Positions 26,680 through 34,683 of a stretch of DNA of 64,000 nucleotides are shown here, piece after piece. A program made the translations under genes and the position numbers. Positions within the stretch are counted from its first letter, which is position 1. Each line of letters opens with the position of its first letter. Source of the DNA: Desulfosarcina widdelii (GTDB taxonomy: Bacteria > Desulfobacterota > Desulfobacteria > Desulfobacterales > Desulfosarcinaceae); contig NZ_AP021875.1 of assembly GCF_009688965.1 (NCBI RefSeq), positions 1,302,001 through 1,366,000 of the forward strand. Reading direction: 5' to 3'. A model generated the notes under the pieces. It had not been told where the DNA came from, made no database searches, and was given only the letters and a program-made list of their open reading frames with translations.

Positions 26680-27402
26680 ATGGCCACCCTGTCCGTGAGC
26701 AAACTCGTTAAGATCTACCGGGGCCGCAAAGTGGTGGATCAGGTCAGCCTGGGCGTGGACAGCGGGCAGGTAATCGGTCTTTTGGGCCCCAACGGCGCCG
26801 GTAAAACAACGACTTTTTACATGACCGTAGGCCTGGTCAAACCGGACAGCGGACGGATATTTCTCGACGATGTCGAAATCACGGAATATCCCATGCACAT
26901 CCGGGCGCGAAAGGGCGTCGGATATCTTCCCCAGGAGGCATCCGTCTTTCGGAAACTGACCGTCAGGCAAAACATCCTGGCGATCCTGGAAACGCTGCCG
27001 CTTTCCCGCAGGCAACGGATCGAACGTACGGACAGCCTTTTGGCCGAACTGGGGATTGCCCATGTGGCGGATTCCAGAGCGGCGGTCCTTTCCGGCGGCG
27101 AACGAAGGCGGCTGGAAATCAGTCGGGCCCTGGCCACGGAGCCGGCTTTCATGCTGCTGGACGAACCGTTTGCCGGCATCGATCCACTGGCGGTGATCGA
27201 CATCAAAAAAATCATCGCCCATTTGAAAAAGCGTAACATCGGCATTTTGATTTCGGACCACAATGTCAGAGAAACCCTGGAGGCATGCGATTCGGCATTC
27301 ATCCTGAGCGACGGCAAGGTGATTGAAGCCGGCACCCCCGAGCAGATCGCGGCAAGCAAGATCGCTCGACGAATTTACCTAGGAGACGAATTCAAACTCT
27401 AA
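26680..27402 (+). CDS. lptB: LPS export ABC transporter ATPase LptB
   Basis: 240 residues. Walker A GPNGAGKTTTFYMT (about 36-49), Q-loop YLPQEASVFRKL, signature LSGGERRRLEISRALA and Walker B FMLLDEPFAGIDP are all intact, as is the switch His in LISDHNVRETL. The C-terminal RRIYLGDEFKL ending is characteristic of LptB. It powers LPS extraction from the inner membrane with LptF/LptG, which are not in this window. The rpoN start follows after one base. Confidence 0.96.
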   Translation: MATLSVSKLVKIYRGRKVVDQVSLGVDSGQVIGLLGPNGAGKTTTFYMTVGLVKPDSGRIFLDDVEITEYPMHIRARKGVGYLPQEASVFRKLTVRQNILAILETLPLSRRQRIERTDSLLAELGIAHVADSRAAVLSGGERRRLEISRALATEPAFMLLDEPFAGIDPLAVIDIKKIIAHLKKRNIGILISDHNVRETLEACDSAFILSDGKVIEAGTPEQIAASKIARRIYLGDEFKL

Positions 27403-27403
27403 G

Positions 27404-28834
27404 ATGGCTATCGAACTCAGACAACAACTCAAACTGACCCAGCAGCTGATCATGACGCCCCAGCTCCAGATGGCGATCAAGCTGTTGCAGCTATCCAGAC
27501 TTGAACTCGTGGATACGATCCGGCAGGAGCTGGAAGAGAATCCCACCCTGGAAGAAGTTCAGGAAACACCTGAAAAAAACAAGGAGAACGAACCCGAGGA
27601 GGTTTCTGCCGCTTCCGAGGAGGCACGCGAAGTCACGATCGAAGAGAAGATCAATGACGAGATCGACTGGAGCAACTACATCGACGAGTACAACTCGCCG
27701 GGAAAAGTCAATTTCGAATCCGAGAACCGTGAAGCCCCCCAGTACGAAGCGTTTGTCTCGTCCAAGGAGTCTCTTAGCGACCATCTGTTGTGGCAGCTTC
27801 TGATGCTTTCGCCCACCGATATCGAAAAGCAGGTTGGCAGCCTGATCATCGGCAATCTCAATAAGGACGGATACCTGCAGCTTTCCGTCGAGGAACTTTG
27901 TGAACAGAGCGGAATTTCCATCGAAATGGTGGAGGACGTGCTCGAAACCATGCAGTCTTTCGATCCCGTGGGCGTCTGTGCCAGGGACCTGCGCGAGTGC
28001 CTTCTGCTCCAGGCGAATCTTCTCAACCTGGAAGACAGCCTCGTCACCGACATCATTTCCGACCACCTGAAAAATCTGGAAAACAAGAACTACAAGCTCA
28101 TCTGCAAGGCCCTCAAGGTCAAGCTCAAGGATGTCATTGCCGCAGTCAATGTCATCAAGGCGCTGGAACCCAAACCCGGGCGCCAGTTCAACGAGGAAAC
28201 CCCGCACTATATCATTCCGGATATCTACGTGTACAAAAGCGAAGGCGAGTTCGTCATCGTCCTCAACGACGACGGCATGCCCAAACTGCGGGTCAATCCC
28301 TTTTACAAAAGGGCCATCACCCGCAAAAACGAGGTCAGCACCAACGCCAAGGATTACATCCGGGAAAAGATGCGCTCCGCCGCCTGGCTGATCCGTAGCA
28401 TTCATCAGCGTCAAAAAACCATTTACAAAGTCATGGAAAGCATCCTCAAATTCCAGCAGGACTTTTTCGAAAAAGGGGTGGTGCACTTAAAACCCATGGT
28501 TCTCAGGGACGTTGCCGAAGACATCGGCATGCACGAATCCACCATCAGTCGGGTGACGACCAACAAGTACGTCCATACGCCCCAGGGCATTTACGAACTC
28601 AAGTATTTTTTCAACAGCTCCATCAAGCGGGTGCATGGAGAGGATATCGCTTCGGCCAGCGTACAGGCCAAAATCAAAAAGCTCATCGAGGGGGAAAATC
28701 CCAAAAAACCTTACAGTGACAGTAAAATGGCCGAACTGCTGAAAACGGATAATATCAACATCGCCCGTCGTACAGTGGCCAAATACCGAGAAATGATGGG
28801 TATTTTGTCCTCCAGCAAAAGAAAGCAGTTTTAG
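27404..28834 (+). CDS. rpoN: RNA polymerase sigma-54 factor
   Basis: 476 residues. Region I at the N-terminus is Gln/Leu-rich (LRQQLKLTQQLIMTPQLQMA) and binds activators; an acidic region II follows (about 60-110). The core-binding and DNA-binding regions include the helix-turn-helix VAEDIGMHESTISRVTTNKY and the C-terminal RpoN box ARRTVAKYRE, which reads the -24 element. It directs RNA polymerase to -24/-12 promoters and needs enhancer-binding ATPases. The order lptB-rpoN-hpf-ptsN-rapZ is conserved in proteobacteria. Confidence 0.97.
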   Translation: MAIELRQQLKLTQQLIMTPQLQMAIKLLQLSRLELVDTIRQELEENPTLEEVQETPEKNKENEPEEVSAASEEAREVTIEEKINDEIDWSNYIDEYNSPGKVNFESENREAPQYEAFVSSKESLSDHLLWQLLMLSPTDIEKQVGSLIIGNLNKDGYLQLSVEELCEQSGISIEMVEDVLETMQSFDPVGVCARDLRECLLLQANLLNLEDSLVTDIISDHLKNLENKNYKLICKALKVKLKDVIAAVNVIKALEPKPGRQFNEETPHYIIPDIYVYKSEGEFVIVLNDDGMPKLRVNPFYKRAITRKNEVSTNAKDYIREKMRSAAWLIRSIHQRQKTIYKVMESILKFQQDFFEKGVVHLKPMVLRDVAEDIGMHESTISRVTTNKYVHTPQGIYELKYFFNSSIKRVHGEDIASASVQAKIKKLIEGENPKKPYSDSKMAELLKTDNINIARRTVAKYREMMGILSSSKRKQF

Positions 28835-28879
28835 GAGCGGTTGAATCAACCGGCCGGCTGGATGTCATTTTTCCTGTCC

Positions 28880-28916
28880 ATCGACCGGAATCGAAGTTTC
28901 GTTTCAACCGGTCGAT
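28880..28916 (+). promoter_or_regulatory. Stem-loop between rpoN and hpf
   Basis: ATCGACCGG (28880-28888) pairs perfectly with CCGGTCGAT (28908-28916) across a 19-base loop, followed by TTTTCC. This may be an attenuator or a weak terminator that lets hpf be expressed at a different level from rpoN. An AAGGAGG ribosome site for hpf follows 20 bases later. Confidence 0.45.
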
Positions 28917-28956
28917 TTTCCATGAAGGGATTTACCATACAAGGAGGCCACCTCGC

Positions 28957-29481
28957 ATGAACACTTCCGTAAGATTTAAAAACCTCGAATCCTCCGACGC
29001 CCTCAGATCCTACGTCAGCGAAAAACTGAACCGCCTCGATAAATATTTCAGCGGCCCGACCGAAGCCAACGTGGTTCTCTCCATCGAAAAATTCCGTCAC
29101 AGTGCAGAAATCAACATTACCGGTGACCGACTGGCCATAAACGGCAAGGAAGAGACCGAGGAGATGTACGCGGCCATCGATATGGTGCTGGACAAACTCG
29201 AGGTCCAGATCAAAAAAAATAAGCAGAAAAGCCGGAAATTCCGATCCAAGGCAAAAGCAGGCTCAATGGCCCCCGAAACGGCCATCGACGAGGAAACGGA
29301 ACCGCCTCGGGTAAGGGTCCAGCATATCGACTACAAGCCCATGGATGTTGACGAGGCGATCATGCAGATGGATCTGATCAACAACAGCTTCCTGGTTTTC
29401 ACCAATGCCCGCACCGAAACGGTCAATGTGCTTTACCGGCAAAAAGACGGAAACTATGGGTTGATCCAGCCCAGGTCCTGA
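28957..29481 (+). CDS. hpf: Ribosome hibernation-promoting factor, long form
   Basis: 174 residues. The N-terminal RaiA/HPF domain (1 to about 95, SVRFKNLESSDALRSYVSEK and FRHSAEINITGD) binds the decoding centre. A linker leads to a C-terminal dimerisation domain (about 120-174) with KPMDVDEAIMQMDLINNSFL, which marks the long form able to form 100S dimers in one step. This contrasts with the short HPF of E. coli. AAGGAGG precedes the ATG. It lies in the sigma-54 cluster. Confidence 0.95.
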   Translation: MNTSVRFKNLESSDALRSYVSEKLNRLDKYFSGPTEANVVLSIEKFRHSAEINITGDRLAINGKEETEEMYAAIDMVLDKLEVQIKKNKQKSRKFRSKAKAGSMAPETAIDEETEPPRVRVQHIDYKPMDVDEAIMQMDLINNSFLVFTNARTETVNVLYRQKDGNYGLIQPRS

Positions 29482-29560
29482 CACCTCTATCGGAAATTGA
29501 ACGTTTACATACGATTAGCGACACTGGATTTTACAGCTCTTCCGATCGGATAAACCAACA

Positions 29561-30019
29561 ATGAAAATTCTGGATGTCCTCGACAAAGACGCGATCCTGA
29601 TTGATCTGAAATCCAAGGATAAAATCGGCATTCTCAACGAACTGGTGGAGCCTGCCTCCCGGATTACGGGCATTGACCATAAACAGATGGTACAGGTGTT
29701 AATGGAGCGGGAACGCCTGGGCAGCACGGGTATCGGTGGCGGTATCGGCATTCCCCATGGAAAATTGAAAAACCTGGACAAACTGGTTCTGGGATTCGGT
29801 TTGAGCCGCGATGGGGTGGATTTCGAGTCCATGGACGGCCGCCCGACCCACATTTTCTTTCTGCTCATCACGCCGGAACACTCCACCGATCTGCATCTCA
29901 AACTCCTGGCCCGGGTGTCCCGACTGCTTAAGAAAGAGCCCTTGAAAGAGATGATGATGAAGGCAAAAAGTGCGGAAGAAATCGTTTCCATCATCAGTGA
30001 GGACGATGACGATTTCTAA
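29561..30019 (+). CDS. ptsN: PTS EIIA-type regulatory protein (nitrogen PTS)
   Basis: 152 residues. An EIIA fructose/mannitol-type domain with the phosphorylation site His66 in GIGIPHGKLKNL. PtsN takes phosphate from NPr/HPr and regulates potassium transport and nitrogen or carbon responses rather than sugar uptake. It lies between hpf and rapZ as in most proteobacteria. Confidence 0.93.
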   Translation: MKILDVLDKDAILIDLKSKDKIGILNELVEPASRITGIDHKQMVQVLMERERLGSTGIGGGIGIPHGKLKNLDKLVLGFGLSRDGVDFESMDGRPTHIFFLLITPEHSTDLHLKLLARVSRLLKKEPLKEMMMKAKSAEEIVSIISEDDDDF

Positions 30020-30082
30020 CTTGTGCCGATCCAGAAATGGCCAATTTGCCATCTCTTTCCTCATCAATTCGAAAATGGCGCC

Positions 30083-30949
30083 GTGAAACGTCCACCCATC
30101 GTCATTGTAACCGGAAGATCCGGTTCCGGAAAAAGCACCGCACTGGCCGCATTCGAAGATTCCGGTTTCTATTGCGTCGACAACATGCCCATTGCGCTGC
30201 TTCCGGTATTTCTGGAACAATCGCCGGGTCGTGCCGACGCATTCACCGGCCTGGCCTTCGGCATGGATCTCCGGGACAAAGACTTTATCCACCGCGTAGA
30301 CCCCGTCCTGGACAAACTGAAAGATGGACCATTTGCATTTCGAATCCTGTTTCTCGAAGCCGACGAAAGGACGTTGCTCAAGCGCTACAGCCAGACCCGT
30401 CGCAAACACCCGCTGGCACGAAATAAAAGCCTGCATGAGGCCATTTCCGCGGAAAATCCCATTTTAGACCCCCTGCGCAGCAAAGCCGATCAAATCATTG
30501 ACACCTCGGATCTCACCGTTCACGATCTGAAAGCGATCATCCGGACCATGGCTGCTGACGGCCAGGCGAAAATGTCGGTCCAGGTGATCTCCTTCGGGTT
30601 CAAACACGGCCTGCCGGCGGTGGCCGACCTGGTCATGGATGTCCGGTTTCTGAAAAATCCGTATTTCGTGGATTCGCTCAGGCCGCTGAGTGGTAAATCG
30701 GAAAAAATTCGTTCTTTTGTCTTGAATAATGATCAAACCTGTTTATTTTTACACAAATATTTTGAACTACTGGACATTTTGATTCCCCAATATGAAAATG
30801 AAGGAAAATCGTACCTCACCATTGCCATCGGTTGCACGGGCGGTCGTCACCGCAGTGTGGTCATTGCCGAGCAATTGCGTGAACATATCGCGTCATCGGG
30901 CCACAACGTATCGCTGACCCATCGCGATATAGACAAAGTTTTATCGTGA
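30083..30949 (+). CDS. rapZ: RNase adapter protein RapZ
   Basis: About 288 residues from a GTG at 30083. Walker A is VTGRSGSGKSTALAAFED and the second half has DTSDLTVHDL, SFGFKHGLPAVADLVMDVRFL and IGCTGGRHRSV, all typical of RapZ. In E. coli it binds the sRNA GlmZ and presents it to RNase E, adjusting amino-sugar (GlmS) synthesis. Whether it does this here is unknown. The longest frame begins at GTG 30023, adding 20 residues that other RapZ proteins lack. No good ribosome site marks either start. Confidence 0.92.
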   Translation: MKRPPIVIVTGRSGSGKSTALAAFEDSGFYCVDNMPIALLPVFLEQSPGRADAFTGLAFGMDLRDKDFIHRVDPVLDKLKDGPFAFRILFLEADERTLLKRYSQTRRKHPLARNKSLHEAISAENPILDPLRSKADQIIDTSDLTVHDLKAIIRTMAADGQAKMSVQVISFGFKHGLPAVADLVMDVRFLKNPYFVDSLRPLSGKSEKIRSFVLNNDQTCLFLHKYFELLDILIPQYENEGKSYLTIAIGCTGGRHRSVVIAEQLREHIASSGHNVSLTHRDIDKVLS

Positions 30950-31003
30950 CTCTTAATGAGACGCGGACCAACCCCCCAATGCAACGATGAAAGACAGGCT
31001 GAT

Positions 31004-31417
31004 ATGATTGGCGTTTTAGTGGTTACTCACTGCCGGCTCGGAGATGCACTGATCGAGGCGGCTGAATTTATACTGGGCCAGCGTCCCGAAGCCATGGAGG
31101 CGGTCTCCATCGACCTCAACGAAAACGCGGACAAACTTCGCAACAAAATCGTCGATGGCATCAAAAAGTTGAAAAGCGACGAAGGGGTTCTGATCCTTAC
31201 GGACATGTTCGGCGGCACTCCGTCCAATCTGAGCTACTCCTTTCTGGAAGAAGGGCGCATTGAAGTGATCTCCGGAGTCAACCTGCCCATCCTGATCCGG
31301 GCTGCCAGCGCCCGTAAGACGCAAGCCCTGTCCGAACTGGCCGCTAATATCGAGGCTTTCGGTAAAAAAAGCATATCGCTGGCCAGTGGCATCCTGAAGG
31401 GCAACAAAAGGGCCTGA
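31004..31417 (+). CDS. PTS EIIA component, mannose type
   Basis: 137 residues of the EIIA-Man fold. The start MIGVLVVTHCRLGDALIEAA carries the phosphorylatable His9, and LTDMFGGTPSNLS (about 68-80) is the family's second signature. A longer frame from 30956 adds a random-looking stretch, so I use the ATG at 31004. No EIIB, EIIC or EIID genes are adjacent. In deltaproteobacteria this gene commonly ends the rpoN-ptsN-rapZ run and is thought to be regulatory, which fits here. Confidence 0.88.
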   Translation: MIGVLVVTHCRLGDALIEAAEFILGQRPEAMEAVSIDLNENADKLRNKIVDGIKKLKSDEGVLILTDMFGGTPSNLSYSFLEEGRIEVISGVNLPILIRAASARKTQALSELAANIEAFGKKSISLASGILKGNKRA

Positions 31418-31440
31418 GCCTGCCATACCAGCAGCCGGAT

Positions 31441-31543
31441 CGGTGATCCCCTTCTTGCATATACACGGTTATCGGTACCGGTCCGGGACGCCAACCGCTC
31501 CGCAGCGCAAGGTTTCGCAAAAGGCATGCGGAGCGGATCACCG
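31441..31543 (+). promoter_or_regulatory. Nested inverted repeats upstream of gapA
   Basis: CGGTGATCC (31441-31449) pairs with GGATCACCG (31535-31543), and inside it CCGCTCCGCA (31495-31504) pairs perfectly with TGCGGAGCGG (31527-31536). The two stems together could form a branched RNA leader, or the inner one could be a terminator or an operator. It lies in the 197-base gap between the EIIA gene and gapA, and no classic riboswitch was recognised. Confidence 0.4.
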
Positions 31544-31614
31544 GCCCTGCAAACGGTCATTTTCCTGCAAAACACCCGCAAGCGATTTCCGGGGTTAACC
31601 GCAAAGGAGGCAAA

Positions 31615-32619
31615 ATGAGCATAAAAATCGGTATCAACGGCTTTGGCAGAATCGGACGCGTGGTATTTCGGGCCGCCCTGAACCATCCGGATCTGGAGGT
31701 GGTGGCCATCAACGATTTGACCGACGCGGCCACCATGGCCCATCTGCTGCAATACGATTCGGTTCACGCCCGCCTGGATATGGACATCCAGGCCAAGGAC
31801 GGCGCCATCGAAGTGGATGGTAAATCGATCGCCTACACCGCCATCCGGGACCCCGAAAAACTGGCCTGGAAGGATTTCGGCGTGGACATCGCCTGCGAAT
31901 GTACCGGTCTTTTCCGGGACCGCGAAAACGCGGCCAAGCACCTCACCGCCGGCGCCCGCAAGGTGATCATCTCCGCCCCGGCCAAAGAGCCGGACATTAC
32001 CATCGTCATGGGGGTCAACGCCAACAAGTATAATCCCAAACAGCACAACGTCATTTCCAATGCGTCCTGCACCACGAACTGCCTGGCACCTGTGGCCAAG
32101 GTGCTATTGGAAAACTTCGGCATCAAAAACGGACTGATGACCACCATCCACTCCTATACGGGTGACCAGCGGCTGCTGGACTTTCCCCACAAGGATCTTC
32201 GCCGGGCCCGGGCCGCCGCGCTGTCCATGATCCCGACCACGACCGGGGCCGCCAAAGCCGTGGCCTTGGTGCTGCCCGAACTGGAGGGCAAACTCAACGG
32301 GCTGGCCATACGTGTGCCCACACCCAATGTTTCCATCGTCGATGTGGTGGTCAATGTGGAAAAAGACGGCGTCACCAAATCCGATGTCAATGCCGCCCTG
32401 AAAGAAGCGTCCGAAGGCTCCCTCAAAGGGATTCTGGGTTACAGCGAACTGCCCTTGGTATCGACCGATTACAATGGCTGCGCCCTCTCTTCGACCGTTG
32501 ATGCACCGACCACCTATGTAGTGGAAAACATGGTTAAGGTGCTGTCCTGGTACGACAACGAGACTGGATACTCCAACCGTATGGTCGATCTGGCCGCCAT
32601 GATCGGCAAGCAATTGTAA
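31615..32619 (+). CDS. gapA: Glyceraldehyde-3-phosphate dehydrogenase, type I
   Basis: 334 residues. The NAD-binding start KIGINGFGRIGRVVFRA, the catalytic Cys152 in SNASCTTNCLAPV, and the later HSYTGDQRLLD and WYDNETGYSNRM segments all match the class I enzyme. It catalyses the reversible oxidation and phosphorylation of glyceraldehyde-3-phosphate in glycolysis or gluconeogenesis. AAAGGAGG precedes the ATG. tpiA and secG follow, probably as one transcript. Confidence 0.98.
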   Translation: MSIKIGINGFGRIGRVVFRAALNHPDLEVVAINDLTDAATMAHLLQYDSVHARLDMDIQAKDGAIEVDGKSIAYTAIRDPEKLAWKDFGVDIACECTGLFRDRENAAKHLTAGARKVIISAPAKEPDITIVMGVNANKYNPKQHNVISNASCTTNCLAPVAKVLLENFGIKNGLMTTIHSYTGDQRLLDFPHKDLRRARAAALSMIPTTTGAAKAVALVLPELEGKLNGLAIRVPTPNVSIVDVVVNVEKDGVTKSDVNAALKEASEGSLKGILGYSELPLVSTDYNGCALSSTVDAPTTYVVENMVKVLSWYDNETGYSNRMVDLAAMIGKQL

Positions 32620-32635
32620 CCAAGGAGCCCTTGCA

Positions 32636-33400
32636 ATGAGCAGCCATCGAATCCCGCTGATCGCGGGCAATTGGAAAATGCACAAAACCGGTACCGAGGC
32701 AGTGGCAGCCGCCGGGCAGTTGAAGGACCTGGTCGACAAAGCCTCGGGCGTGGAGGTGATGATCGCCCCCACTTTCACCGCTCTTTATCAGGTGTCCCAG
32801 GTGCTTAAAGGCAGCAGTATCGCCCTGGCTGCACAAAACCTGCATTGGGAGCCCAAAGGAGCTTTCACCGGCGAGATATCGACGGAGATGCTGGTGGATG
32901 CCGGCTGCAGCCAGGTGATCATCGGCCACTCCGAACGCCGCCAGCTCTTCGGAGAAACCGACGAAACCGTCAATCGAAAAATTCAAGCGGCCGCTGCCGC
33001 AGGCCTGCTGCCCGTTTTCTGCATCGGCGAAACGGAAGCCCAGCGTGAGGCCGGCGAAACCTTTTCCGTACTTGACAAACAGGTCCGAGATGGTCTAAAA
33101 GGCTTTGTTTTTGATGGATCCACCAACTTGGTCGTTGCCTACGAACCGGTTTGGGCCATCGGCACCGGAAAAACTGCTACCCGGGAACAGGCGCAGGAGG
33201 CTCACGCGTACATTCGGTCCCTGCTGAAAACCCTCTTCGGAAAAACGGTGGCCGAGTCGGTTCGTATCCTTTACGGAGGGAGCGTGAAACCGGACAACGT
33301 GAAGGCCCTGATGGCCATGCCCGATGTTGACGGTGCCTTGGTGGGCGGCGCCAGCCTGGATCCGGAAACATTCAGCAAGCTGGTATTTTTTAACGATTGA
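32636..33400 (+). CDS. tpiA: Triosephosphate isomerase
   Basis: 254 residues, TIM barrel. Catalytic residues are all present: Lys14 in AGNWKMHKT, His in [13 protein letters not shown], and Glu in [13 protein letters not shown]; the phosphate loop [10 protein letters not shown] and GALVGGASL complete it. It interconverts dihydroxyacetone phosphate and glyceraldehyde-3-phosphate. It is 16 bases after gapA with AAGGAG upstream of its ATG. Confidence 0.98.
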   Translation: MSSHRIPLIAGNWKMHKTGTEAVAAAGQLKDLVDKASGVEVMIAPTFTALYQVSQVLKGSSIALAAQNLHWEPKGAFTGEISTEMLVDAGCSQVIIGHSERRQLFGETDETVNRKIQAAAAAGLLPVFCIGETEAQREAGETFSVLDKQVRDGLKGFVFDGSTNLVVAYEPVWAIGTGKTATREQAQEAHAYIRSLLKTLFGKTVAESVRILYGGSVKPDNVKALMAMPDVDGALVGGASLDPETFSKLVFFND

Positions 33401-33424
33401 TCGGACCTTAAAAAACAAAAACTT

Positions 33425-33751
33425 ATGTCAATACTATTGATTGTAATACATGTCGTCGTGTGCATTGCCCTGATTATGATCGTACTTCTTCAGACCGGCA
33501 AAGGTGCAGACATGGGGGCCGCTTTCGGCGGCGGATCGAGCCAGACATTGTTTGGCAGCACCGGGGCTTCGACCTTCTTGAGTAAGGCAACCACGGCAGC
33601 GGCCATCGTTTTCATGCTCACATCCCTGATTCTGGCCTACATGTCCGGCGGAAAGGTTACGAAATCGGTGGTCAGCGACGCACCGGTGCCCATCGAGCAG
33701 CCGGCCCAGCCGACTGACGGCTCAGCCGGCTCCGGAACGGCAGCGGATTAG
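33425..33751 (+). CDS. secG: Preprotein translocase subunit SecG
   Basis: 108 residues with two transmembrane helices (about 4-23 and 54-73) and the conserved stretch LLQTGKGADMGAAFGGGSSQTLFGS between them. SecG joins SecYE at the inner membrane and assists protein export. The C-terminal tail is rich in Pro, Ala and Ser. The tpiA-secG-tRNA-Leu order is widespread. Confidence 0.95.
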   Translation: MSILLIVIHVVVCIALIMIVLLQTGKGADMGAAFGGGSSQTLFGSTGASTFLSKATTAAAIVFMLTSLILAYMSGGKVTKSVVSDAPVPIEQPAQPTDGSAGSGTAAD

Positions 33752-33768
33752 CACAAAGACACAAAAAT

Positions 33769-33855
33769 GCCGAGGTGGTGGAATTTGGTAGACACGCTAT
33801 CTTGAGGGGGTAGTGGCCAACGGTCGTGCGGGTTCAAATCCCGCCCTCGGCACCA
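33769..33855 (+). tRNA. tRNA-Leu (anticodon GAG)
   Basis: An 87-nt class II tRNA with encoded CCA end. Acceptor arms GCCGAGG and CCTCGGC pair, the anticodon stem CTATC/GGTAG encloses the loop TTGAGGG with anticodon GAG at 33804-33806, a long variable arm follows, and the T-loop is GGTTCAAATCC. It reads CUU/CUC codons. The 3' 55 bases (from the anticodon stem on) are the attachment site of the downstream genomic island. Confidence 0.96.
33801..33855 (+). repeat. attL: tRNA-Leu 3' segment (55-bp direct repeat, copy 1)
   Basis: The 55 bases from CTTGAGGGGG to the terminal CACCA recur exactly at 50775-50829. The identity starts at the last base of the 5' anticodon stem, so crossover in the anticodon loop fits the habits of tyrosine integrases. 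This copy leaves the tRNA whole. Confidence 0.92.
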
Positions 33856-33865
33856 TAGATAAATC

Positions 33866-33906
33866 AAGGGTTTGCAGAGATTTTACTCTGCGAGCCCTTT
33901 TTATTT
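33866..33906 (+). terminator. Intrinsic terminator after tRNA-Leu
   Basis: AAGGGTTTGCAGAG and CTCTGCGAGCCCTT form a stem with two mismatches around ATTTTA, followed by TTTTTATTT. It lies 10 bases beyond the tRNA CCA end, inside island 1, so the island supplies its own terminator for the tRNA transcript. Confidence 0.75.
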
Positions 33907-33984
33907 GGGTGTTTACGAGGATGCCGCTAACCAAAATACTATTTGGAAAGGATTTAGAGGGTGTTATCGTGAAAGCTATTTTCA

Positions 33985-34662
33985 TCAAACGGCCTCTTGG
34001 GTAACCGTTTGGGTAACATTTTCCAAGTAGCCTTCAAGTTGGGTAACGGCCACCTTGGTATCTTCATCATCGATCCGGTTGTACCGATCGAACATTTCCC
34101 GGGTGCTGTGCCCAGTGATGGCCATAATCACAGATTCGGCAACGCCGGCCTTCCGCATGTTGGTGTTGAAGGTGTGCCGCAGATCGTGAAAAATAAATCC
34201 GCCTTCCTCGAACCGGCCGTACACAATGCCGGCCTCTTTGCAGGCCTTTCTCAAGGCGGTCCGGACACATGTGATCGGCTTTCCGCGAAACAGAAAAACA
34301 TATGATTTGTGCAGCGCCCTGGGGATCGCCTTCAGTTCGTCATGCAGAGCGTCACAGATCGGAATCGTCCGGGCTTCCCCATCCTTGGTCATGTCGGCCG
34401 TCAACCGGATCGCCCTACCCTTCAGATCGACCCTGTCCCATGTGAGCCCCAGGATCTCCCCCCGCCTCATGCCGGTATAGTATCCGGTCGCAAGGATCGG
34501 CCGCAAATGTCTGGGCGCCTTGGCCAGCAGCGCCTTGAATTCATCTTTTGATAGAATTCGATCCCGTATATCAGAACCGGGCTTCAAGGTTTTTTTACAG
34601 CGAGTGAAAACCTTGAGCACGTCCCCACCAACCATATCATTCTCAAAAGCCTTGATGATCAT
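33985..34662 (-). pseudogene. Tyrosine-type site-specific integrase, 5'-truncated
   Basis: 225 residues from the first ATG, covering the catalytic domain. The active-site set is complete: Arg in TGMRRGEILGL, the HDLRHTFNT box, His in ITGHSTREMF, and Tyr in FDRYNRID. Family-like sequence (KAPGTVDHEIGKTRTM) continues upstream in frame to about 34,708 without any ATG, GTG or TTG, and the frame closes with a TAA at 34,771-34,773. The usual N-terminal arm- and core-binding regions (about 150 residues) are missing, so I call it truncated. The gene points at the tRNA, as expected for an integrase next to attL. The catalytic part might still be expressed, but full recombination activity is unlikely. 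Confidence 0.85.
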
Positions 34663-34683
34663 GGTACGGGTTTTACCGATCTC

